Assembly (NCBI GenBank): GCA_030637665.1
Contig: DAOWGA010000212.1
Location: forward strand, 1-7,242
From: Lysobacterales bacterium
Lineage (GTDB): Bacteria > Pseudomonadota > Gammaproteobacteria > Xanthomonadales > SZUA-36
Reading direction: 5' to 3'
DNA length: 7,242 bases
This document shows, one piece after another, positions 1 through 5,309 of the stretch. The translations under genes and the position numbers were made by a program. The stretch's first letter is position 1, and every line of letters begins with the position of its first letter. The notes beneath the pieces were generated by a model, which made no database searches, was not told the DNA's origin, and saw nothing but the letters and a program-made list of their open reading frames with translations.

Positions 1-1849
1 CGGTCTTTTTGGTTGTACTCTGGCCGCCACGTCTGCCGCGAGACCTTGAATCACCGGACTGTTGCCGGCCCTTCTGAGGCTGGCGCGAGCGTTGCGCCGG
101 CTTCCTGGCGGTTTTCTTTTTACCAGCCTGCTTCTTTACGACTTTCCTGGCCGGGGCAGGTTCTTCTTCACTGGCTGAGAACAGTTTTGCGAAGAACTGG
201 CCGAAAATACCCGGTTTACTCTTCTTCACCGGGGTCGGGGCAGGACGTGAATGAGTAACCCCGGTCACGGCCGGCGCCTGAACGGCTACGGCTGCTGCGG
301 CCTGGGTTTCCGCGCTGGCCACCAACTCAGCCTGGGGCTGTTCGATGCGGGAATAGCTCGCATCGTCTGAAATATCAGAATGGCGCACGCGGTGAATTTC
401 AAATTTTGGACGCTGCATGTACTCGTTTGCCAGTACGATGATCGGAACCGAGTGCCGGATCTCGATTTCGGACAGTGCCTTGCGCTTTTCATTCAACATG
501 AAATTCGCCACTTTCGGTGGAGCCTGTACGATCACTTGGCCGGAAAAATCCTTCATCGATGCTTCTTCCAGCAGGCGCAGGATCGACAGCGCCAGCGACT
601 CGATGCTGCGAATGGTTCCATGTCCATCGCAGCGTGGGCAGGTCTCCTGGCTCGACTCACCGAGCGATGGCCGCAGGCGCTGACGTGACATTTCCAGCAA
701 GCCAAAGCGGGAGATGCGGCCGGTCTGAACCCGTGCCTTGTCGATTTGCAATGCATGCCGCAAACGTTCTTCGACCTGCCTTTGGTGCTTGCGATCCATC
801 ATGTCGATAAAGTCGATGACAATCAGGCCTCCGAGATCTCGCAGTCGTAGCTGGCGCGCTATTTCATCCGCGGCCTCGAGGTTGGTTTTGTAGGCTGTGT
901 CCTCGATATCCGAGCCCTTGGTGGCGCGGGCTGAATTGATATCAACGGATAGCAACGCCTCGGTATGATCGATGACCATTGATCCGCCTGAAGGCAGATG
1001 CACCATGCGTGCGAATGCTGACTCAATCTGGCTTTCGATCTGAAAACGACTGAACAGCGGAACGTCGTCCTGGTAATGTTTCAACTTGCGCACGTTGTGC
1101 GGCATCACTTGCTGCACAAAATCACGGGCATCCGCGAAGACTTTTGCGTCGTCGATAAGGATTTCACCAATATCGTTACGCAGGTGATCACGCAGTGCGC
1201 GGATGAACAAATTACTTTCCTGATAAATCAGGAATGTGGCGGGCTTTTCCTGCGCCGCCTTTTCAATAGCGGTCCAGAGTTGAAGCAAATAGTCCAAATC
1301 CCACTGTAGTTCTTCGGCGTCGCGGCCGACTCCGGCGGTACGAATGATGATGCCAACGTTGTCAGGCGCAATAACCTGTTGCAGTTGCTCCCGCAAGTCC
1401 GCACGGTCCTCGCCGCTGATACGCCGGGAAACACCGCCGGCCTTGGGATTCGTTGGCATCAGCACCAGGTAACGGCCGGCCAGCGAAATGTAAGTGGTGA
1501 GGGCGGCGCCCTTGTTTCCGCGCTCCTCTTTTTCAACCTGGACAATGATTTCCTGGCCTTCTTTGACCGCATCGCGAACGGATACCTTGCCATCTGTCTT
1601 CTTGGCCGATGGATGGTAACTGGCGGGACAAATTTCCTTGAGGGGTAAAAAGCCGTGACGTTCGGATCCGAAGTCGACGAAGCAAGCTTCGAGGGAGGGT
1701 TCAACCCGGGTGATGCGGCCCTTGTAAACGTTGGCCTTTTTTTGTTCCTGGGACGGTACTTCGATGTCCAGGTCGATAAGTATTTGGCCATCTGCGACGG
1801 CCACACGCAACTCTTCTGGCTGAGTCGCGTTGATCAGCATTCTCTTCAT
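1..1849 (-). CDS. rne: Ribonuclease E, N-terminal part (3' end beyond window)
   Basis: Endoribonuclease E starts decay of most mRNAs, matures rRNA and tRNA precursors, and scaffolds the RNA degradosome at the inner membrane. The reading frame is open from the ATG at 1849 to the left edge, 616 codons with no stop. The start [18 protein letters not shown] matches the RNase E family. An S1 RNA-binding domain lies at about residues 35-125, followed by the 5'-sensor and DNase I-like regions. The catalytic aspartates fall at D303 (in SVDIN) and D346 (in IVIDFID), and the zinc-link motif CPRC is at C404/C407. These are exactly the E. coli numbers, so the catalytic half has no net insertion or deletion. 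Residues 546-558 ([13 protein letters not shown]) look like the amphipathic membrane-targeting helix. A Lys/Arg/Gln-rich tail (about 568-616) follows and is cut by the window. A GAGG motif 8 nt before the ATG supports this start. The long structured leader suggests autoregulation, as known for E. coli rne. Confidence 0.97.
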   Translation of the reverse strand, partial: MKRMLINATQPEELRVAVADGQILIDLDIEVPSQEQKKANVYKGRITRVEPSLEACFVDFGSERHGFLPLKEICPASYHPSAKKTDGKVSVRDAVKEGQEIIVQVEKEERGNKGAALTTYISLAGRYLVLMPTNPKAGGVSRRISGEDRADLREQLQQVIAPDNVGIIIRTAGVGRDAEELQWDLDYLLQLWTAIEKAAQEKPATFLIYQESNLFIRALRDHLRNDIGEILIDDAKVFADARDFVQQVMPHNVRKLKHYQDDVPLFSRFQIESQIESAFARMVHLPSGGSMVIDHTEALLSVDINSARATKGSDIEDTAYKTNLEAADEIARQLRLRDLGGLIVIDFIDMMDRKHQRQVEERLRHALQIDKARVQTGRISRFGLLEMSRQRLRPSLGESSQETCPRCDGHGTIRSIESLALSILRLLEEASMKDFSGQVIVQAPPKVANFMLNEKRKALSEIEIRHSVPIIVLANEYMQRPKFEIHRVRHSDISDDASYSRIEQPQAELVASAETQAAAAVAVQAPAVTGVTHSRPAPTPVKKSKPGIFGQFFAKLFSASEEEPAPARKVVKKQAGKKKTARKPAQRSRQPQKGRQQSGDSRSRGRRGGQSTTKKT

Positions 1850-1857
1850 TTTGTATA

Positions 1858-1861
1858 CCTC
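1858..1861 (-). promoter_or_regulatory. Ribosome-binding site of rne
   Basis: On the minus strand GAGG ends 8 nt upstream of the rne ATG. Its first two bases (GA) are also the last two bases of the 3' arm of the stem-loop at 1860-1877, so folding of that hairpin would partly hide the site. Confidence 0.7.
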
Positions 1862-1877
1862 AGGCATCCTGGCCTGA
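1860..1877 (-). other. Stem-loop abutting the rne ribosome-binding site
   Basis: In the rne mRNA sense, TCAGGC and GCCTGA form a perfect 6-bp stem around a 6-nt loop (CAGGAT). The 3' arm runs into the GAGG Shine-Dalgarno motif. This position suits a structure that affects ribosome access or is bound by RNase E itself. That role is inference; the inverted repeat is directly visible. Confidence 0.5.
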
Positions 1878-1891
1878 ACACGCAAAAGCAG

Positions 1892-1910
1892 GCAGGGTTC
1901 AACACCCTGC
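1892..1910 (-). other. Stem-loop in rne leader, GCAGGGT arms
   Basis: A perfect 7-bp inverted repeat, GCAGGGT-GTTGA-ACCCTGC in the mRNA sense, lies 43-61 nt before the rne start. Two further pairs are possible past a one-base bulge. No T-tract follows, so it is unlikely to be a terminator. It resembles in kind the leader hairpins that mediate RNase E autoregulation in E. coli, but homology was not tested. Confidence 0.55.
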
Positions 1911-1928
1911 TGTTACGCGATTCGTGTT

Positions 1929-1957
1929 CCTGGTCCCCTTATCAAGGGCATACCAGG
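1929..1957 (-). other. Two-tier stem-loop in rne leader
   Basis: In the mRNA sense an outer 6-bp stem (CCTGGT with ACCAGG) encloses an inner 5-bp stem (CCCTT with AAGGG). A 3-nt by 1-nt internal loop separates the two stems, and the terminal loop is GAT. It sits just downstream of an AT-rich unstructured stretch (about 1966-2000) of the type RNase E prefers to cleave. It is a candidate for the RNase E-sensing element of the leader; function is inferred. Confidence 0.5.
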
Positions 1958-2004
1958 CTTGCCAATTTATATTTAATTCGCCGGTAAAATTATTTTTCCG
2001 GTCC

Positions 2005-2030
2005 AAAAACAACAGCCTCCATGGCTGTCG
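2005..2030 (-). terminator. Intrinsic-terminator-like hairpin inside the rne leader
   Basis: In the rne sense, CGACAGCC and GGCTGTTG form an 8-bp stem (one G-U pair) around the loop ATGGA, followed at once by TTTTT. This is the shape of a Rho-independent terminator, although the stem is short and only moderately GC-rich. It points toward rne and lies about 155 nt before its ATG, with no convergent gene whose end it could serve. It could act as an attenuator of rne transcription or merely as a leader hairpin beside a U-rich cleavage site. Read from the plus strand there is no T-tract, so it does not terminate rightward transcripts. Confidence 0.4.
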
Positions 2031-2244
2031 CCGTAATCCTGTTTGTAACTGTACCCGGACTCTCTGCCGGCAGTCTTGCTTGTCATCGCCGGAACCTTGT
2101 TTCGGCTGATTTTTACCGGCAACGCATAGCGCTTCACGGGTACATTCGGAATCAGATTTCTGAACGGTGTGTGTAGATTCGTTCGTCGGCTGGAATAATG
2201 CCAGGGCGTATGGCCGTTGGTATCTGCCGGAAAGACCGGAAAAT

Positions 2245-2265
2245 TGATGTGATATTGACACATCA
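2245..2265. promoter_or_regulatory. Interrupted palindrome TGATGTG-N7-CACATCA
   Basis: Perfect 7-bp inverted arms are separated by 7 bases between the divergent rne and rluC genes. It would sit about 40-60 bases upstream of a predicted rluC transcription start, and 24-44 bases inside the predicted rne transcript. It could be an operator for a dimeric regulator or an RNA stem-loop at the 5' end of the rne leader. It shares TGTGA with the CRP half-site, but the second half is out of register, so I do not assign a regulator. Confidence 0.4.
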
Positions 2266-2292
2266 TATCCAGCACGCAGAGTTCCGAAGCGA

Positions 2293-2298
2293 TATAAT
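2293..2298 (+). promoter_or_regulatory. Candidate -10 element for rluC
   Basis: TATAAT matches the sigma-70 -10 consensus exactly and would start transcription near 2305, giving a leader of about 18 nt to the ATG at 2324. No good -35 is seen at 16-18 bp spacing. A perfect TTGACA at 2255-2260 lies 32 bp upstream, too far to pair with it. The element overlaps the opposing rne -10. Confidence 0.4.
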
Positions 2299-2324
2299 AT
2301 AGCAGGGATTATAAGTTCTTTCAA
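2296..2324 (-). promoter_or_regulatory. Candidate sigma-70 promoter of rne
   Basis: On the minus strand TTGAAA (2319-2324, 5 of 6 to consensus) is followed after exactly 17 bp by TATATT (2296-2301, 5 of 6). Transcription would start near 2289 and give an rne leader of about 440 nt, comparable to the roughly 360-nt leader of E. coli rne. A second perfect minus-strand TATAAT lies at 2308-2313 but has a poor -35, so more than one start is possible. The -35 touches the first base of the upstream rluC ATG. Confidence 0.55.
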
Positions 2325-3277
2325 TGAGTTGGCGTTTCATGTCTTCACCAGAAAAAAGCAGCGGAGTCCGTCTCGTTCAGGTGACTGCGGACCGTGAAGG
2401 ACAACGCCTGGATAATTTCCTGTCGGCGCAATTAAAAGGGCTTCCACGGTCTGCGCTTTACCGCATCATCCGCACCGGCCAGGTCAGGATCAACGGCAAG
2501 CGCAGCAAGCCGGCTTCGCGCCTGGAAGCCGGTGATATGGTCAGGATTCCGCCCGCCCGGACCCGGGAGGGAAACCAGGCGTTTATTTCAGAGCGGGTGT
2601 GCAACCAGGTTCGTGCGGCTGTATTGTTCGAAGACCCGGACCTGCTGGTGATTAACAAACCCTCCGGCATGGCTGTGCATCCGGGAAGTGGTCTGCCATG
2701 GGGTCTGATCGATGTAGTGCGTCAGAATTACCCCGGTGAATATTTTGAACTTGCGCACCGCCTGGATCGCGAGACCAGTGGCTGCCTGGTGCTGGCCAGG
2801 AATGGCAAGTCACTGAGTCACCTGACCAATCTATTCCGGGATGGTGCTGTTCAGAAACACTACTTGTGCCTGTTGGACGGCAGGATGGACGAAGCATCAA
2901 TCAAAGTGGACGCGGCCCTGAAAAAAGTACAGGTGGGAGCTGAAAGGCAGATGGTGGTGAGCGAGGACGGAAAAGCGGCGCTGACACATTTCCACCTGCT
3001 GCAGGCTTATGCGGATTGCAGCTATGCCGAGGCGCAACTCCTGACCGGAAGAACACACCAGATCAGGGTCCATGCGCTCCACATGGGCATGCCGCTGGCC
3101 GGCGACGAAAAATATGCAAGCAGGGAGTCGGTGGATAGATGGAAGGCAAGGGGACTGCAGCGGACATTTCTGCATGCGCAGCGCCTGAGTTTCGCGGCAC
3201 TTTCCGGTGAGAAATTGGAGTTCAACGCCCCCCTTCCCGGACCTCTGAAGGCGGTGCTCGATGAGTTGGAAGGCTGA
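2324..3277 (+). CDS. rluC: 23S rRNA pseudouridine synthase RluC (RluA family)
   Basis: Converts uridines to pseudouridine in 23S rRNA; E. coli RluC acts on U955, U2504 and U2580. The 317-residue product has an N-terminal S4 RNA-binding domain (about 28-85, GQRLDNFL through LEAGDMVRIPP). The RluA catalytic domain follows, with INKPSGMAVHPGSG at 110-123, the HRLDRETSG motif containing catalytic Asp at D148, and TGRTHQIRVH at 241-250. Length and motif order match the family, and its position divergent from rne is typical of RluC rather than RluD or RluA. Two starts are possible: ATG 2324, or ATG 2339 (residue 6, MSSPEKSS), which gives an N-terminus closer to E. coli RluC. Neither has a clear Shine-Dalgarno sequence. 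I see no convincing terminator after the stop. Confidence 0.95.
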   Translation: MSWRFMSSPEKSSGVRLVQVTADREGQRLDNFLSAQLKGLPRSALYRIIRTGQVRINGKRSKPASRLEAGDMVRIPPARTREGNQAFISERVCNQVRAAVLFEDPDLLVINKPSGMAVHPGSGLPWGLIDVVRQNYPGEYFELAHRLDRETSGCLVLARNGKSLSHLTNLFRDGAVQKHYLCLLDGRMDEASIKVDAALKKVQVGAERQMVVSEDGKAALTHFHLLQAYADCSYAEAQLLTGRTHQIRVHALHMGMPLAGDEKYASRESVDRWKARGLQRTFLHAQRLSFAALSGEKLEFNAPLPGPLKAVLDELEG

Positions 3278-3320
3278 TGAAGGCGTGCAAGGCGTGTTTG
3301 GGAGTCGATTTCCTACAGCG

Positions 3321-3344
3321 ATCATCAGGCAATGCTCTGGTGAT
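3321..3344. repeat. Imperfect inverted repeat between rluC and the Lol operon
   Basis: ATCATCAG and CTGGTGAT can form an 8-bp stem (one G-U pair in plus-strand RNA) around an 8-nt loop. No T-tract follows, so it is not a good intrinsic terminator. It lies 29 bases before the Lol permease start and could be an operator, an RNA structure or chance. The rest of the 3278-3373 gap shows only a tandem AAGGCGTG (3280-3287 and 3289-3296). Confidence 0.25.
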
Positions 3345-3373
3345 GGCTTGTCTGCTGTGATCTAATTCGCGCA

Positions 3374-4621
3374 ATGTACAAACCACTTGAAGCCTTTATT
3401 GGCCTTAGATACCTGCGTGCCAAGAGGCGAAATCATTTTATTTCGTTTATTTCCCTGATTTCCATGATGGGTATTGCTCTGGGCGTGACGACCCTGATTA
3501 CCGTGATCTCGGTCATGAATGGTTTCGAGAAGGAATTGCGGACACGTATCCTGGGCGCTATCGCCCATGCAACCATCCAGCCGGTGGACGGCGCAATGAT
3601 GGACTGGCGGTCGGTTGTGGACCAGGCCGAGAAACACCCGGATGTGAATGGAGCGGCGCCGTTCATCGAGGAAGGCGTCTGGCTCCAGGGAAGCGAGTCA
3701 TCCGGGGCTTTGATCAGGGGAGTGCAACCGGATTATGAAATCCGGGTATCGGAAGTCAGCGAAAAAATGCTGACCGGAAAACTGGCTGATTTACGCCCGG
3801 GCGAGTACGGCATCATTCTGGGCCTGGGCCTGGCCAGTCGTCTGCGGGTCGGGCCGGGTGACCGGGTCACGGTGATCGCACCGCGGCTCAAGGCATCGCC
3901 GGTCGGCGCCAGCCCGCTGATGCGTCGTTTTACCGTGGTGGGAGCATTTGAATTTGGTGAATTCGAGAACGATTCGACCCTCGCGCTGATTAATATCGAG
4001 GATGCGGCGCGCCTGTTGCGCATGCCGGAAGGTTCGATCAGTGGCGTTCGCCTGCACCTGCAGGACATGTACCAGGCCTGGCGTGTTGCGCGGGAAATAT
4101 CAGAGGAACTGTCCGGTTATCACATTGTGCGGGACTGGACCCAGGAACGCGGTAACCTGTTCCAGGCAGTCAAAACCGAGAAAACCGTGATGTGGGTGAT
4201 TTTGTCACTGATTATCGCTGTTGCCGCCTTCAACATCATCTCCATGCTGGTCATGGTCGTTACGGACAAACAGTCCGACATTGCCATTCTCAAGACCATG
4301 GGCGCGCGGCCCGGAACCATCCTGCGTATTTTTGTCATCCAGGGCAGCCTGATTGGGATCATCGGAACCAGCCTGGGTGTTGTTGGCGGTATTCTGTTGG
4401 CGCAGAACATCGGTCTGGTTGTTCCTTTCCTGGAACGATTGTTCGGCTTCAGCCTGTTTCCGTCGGATATTTATTACATTACCGAGTTGCCTTCCGACCT
4501 CAGGGTTACCGATGTCACCAAGTTCGCCCTGATGTCCCTGGTGATGTCTTTTTTATCCACCTTGTATCCCTCGTGGCGTGCTTCGAGGACGCATCCTGCA
4601 GAGGCTTTAAGCTATGACTGA
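3374..4621 (+). CDS. lolC: Lipoprotein-releasing ABC transporter permease (LolC/LolE family, possibly LolF-type)
   Basis: Inner-membrane permease that, with LolD, extracts outer-membrane lipoproteins and passes them to periplasmic LolA. The 415 residues have the family layout: TM1 at about 22-48, a periplasmic MacB-like domain (about 50-270), then TM2 (271-297), TM3 (317-345) and TM4 (382-400) in an FtsX-type domain. The start [18 protein letters not shown] and end [21 protein letters not shown] resemble LolC. A loop at about 169-186 ([17 protein letters not shown]) is placed like the LolC hook that recruits LolA. The last periplasmic segment, [13 protein letters not shown] (364-376), instead resembles LolE. 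Because lolD and then comEC follow with no second permease, this may be a LolF-type homodimer-forming subunit. The cytoplasmic segment [14 protein letters not shown] (298-311) should be the LolD coupling helix. The start is fixed by an in-frame stop just upstream, but no Shine-Dalgarno sequence is visible. Confidence 0.93.
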   Translation: MYKPLEAFIGLRYLRAKRRNHFISFISLISMMGIALGVTTLITVISVMNGFEKELRTRILGAIAHATIQPVDGAMMDWRSVVDQAEKHPDVNGAAPFIEEGVWLQGSESSGALIRGVQPDYEIRVSEVSEKMLTGKLADLRPGEYGIILGLGLASRLRVGPGDRVTVIAPRLKASPVGASPLMRRFTVVGAFEFGEFENDSTLALINIEDAARLLRMPEGSISGVRLHLQDMYQAWRVAREISEELSGYHIVRDWTQERGNLFQAVKTEKTVMWVILSLIIAVAAFNIISMLVMVVTDKQSDIAILKTMGARPGTILRIFVIQGSLIGIIGTSLGVVGGILLAQNIGLVVPFLERLFGFSLFPSDIYYITELPSDLRVTDVTKFALMSLVMSFLSTLYPSWRASRTHPAEALSYD

Positions 4622-5309
4622 ACAAAGCCAAAACCTCGCGCTGGAGGCCAGAGGCATCCAGAAAACCTTTCGGCAGGGGCCCAAGGACGTACATGTTCTG
4701 CATGATGTCAATTTACAGTTAGCGGCAGGACGGTCCCTGGCTATTGTCGGGGCCTCAGGCGCCGGTAAGAGCACTTTGCTTCATATACTCGGCGGCCTGG
4801 ACAAGCCGGACCGGGGCGAGGTACTGGTAGAAGGGCAATCCATTTGGGAACTCAGCTCGGCCGATCGCGGGCAGATGCGTAACAGGACCATGGGGTTCGT
4901 ATACCAGTTTCATCACCTGCTGCCGGAATTCACCGCACTGGAGAATGTGGCTATGCCCTTGCTGATTCGCGGTATGAAGCCGGCAGACGCTGCAGTAAGG
5001 GCTGCGGAAATTCTGGACAAGGTTGGGCTTTCGGCTCGCTTGCATCACAAGCCGGGAGAACTTTCCGGCGGTGAGCGCCAGCGTGCAGCCCTGGCTCGGG
5101 CTCTCTCGGGCAGCCCGCGCGTAGTGCTTGGGGATGAACCGACCGGAAACCTGGACGAGCGCACAGCGGACCATGTGTACGGCCTGTTGCTGGAATTGAA
5201 CCGGGAACTCAAGACCAGTCTCCTGCTGGTGACCCACGACAAGCGCCTGGCCGCACGCATGGATCAGCGCCTTGAATTGCATATGGGGTGCCTGCAGAAA
5301 ATGGCCTGA
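4614..5309 (+). CDS. lolD: Lipoprotein-releasing ABC transporter ATPase LolD
   Basis: Cytoplasmic ATPase that powers lipoprotein release by the Lol permease. The 231-residue length is normal for LolD. All ABC motifs are present: Walker [10 protein letters not shown] (46-54), Q-loop glutamine in YQFHHLL (Q98), signature LSGGERQR (150-157), Walker B VVLGDEP with catalytic E175, D-loop GNLD (178-181) and the switch histidine in VTHD (H208). MacB and FtsE relatives share these motifs; the LolC/E-type permease directly upstream decides in favour of LolD. The ATG overlaps the end of the permease gene by 8 bases, and GAGG at 4601-4604 lies 9 nt before it, so translation is probably coupled in a single operon. 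Confidence 0.95.
   Translation: MTEQSQNLALEARGIQKTFRQGPKDVHVLHDVNLQLAAGRSLAIVGASGAGKSTLLHILGGLDKPDRGEVLVEGQSIWELSSADRGQMRNRTMGFVYQFHHLLPEFTALENVAMPLLIRGMKPADAAVRAAEILDKVGLSARLHHKPGELSGGERQRAALARALSGSPRVVLGDEPTGNLDERTADHVYGLLLELNRELKTSLLLVTHDKRLAARMDQRLELHMGCLQKMA

Larger units (their letters stand above)
1850..2323. other. Divergent rne-rluC control region and rne leader
   Basis: This 474-base stretch has no believable protein gene. The open frames crossing it show no family resemblance. It holds the overlapping rne and rluC promoter elements (2293-2324), an interrupted palindrome (2245-2265), a 10-base perfect palindrome CTGCCGGCAG (2064-2073), a terminator-like hairpin (2005-2030), an AT-rich stretch (about 1966-2000) and three stem-loops (1860-1957) before the rne start. 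The layout fits a long regulatory 5' untranslated region of rne. Confidence 0.75.

Noticed and set aside
1459..1806. 115-codon minus-strand open frame inside rne
   Set aside because: It is in a different frame of the same strand as rne, whose frame gives the S1 domain here with family-matching sequence.
2246..2265. CRP-type site in the palindrome
   Set aside because: TGTGA is present, but the second half (TCACA) is not at the required 6-bp spacing. The true symmetry is TGATGTG-N7-CACATCA.
2255..2298. Perfect TTGACA and perfect TATAAT as one plus-strand promoter
   Set aside because: The spacer is 32 bp, far from the 16-18 bp needed for a sigma-70 promoter, so the two hexamers were not joined.
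1899..2324. 141-codon minus-strand open frame spanning the rne-rluC gap
   Set aside because: It has no recognisable domain, and no good ribosome-binding site is seen. It runs through the hairpins and promoter-like elements. Its start codon overlaps the rne -35 element. The region is better explained as the rne leader.
3278..3344. Intrinsic terminator for rluC
   Set aside because: The only stem found (3321-3344) is not followed by a T-tract, and the tandem AAGGCGTG is a direct repeat, not a hairpin.
4755..5282. 175-codon minus-strand open frame opposite lolD
   Set aside because: It is antisense to a complete LolD with all ABC motifs, has no recognisable domain and no independent support.
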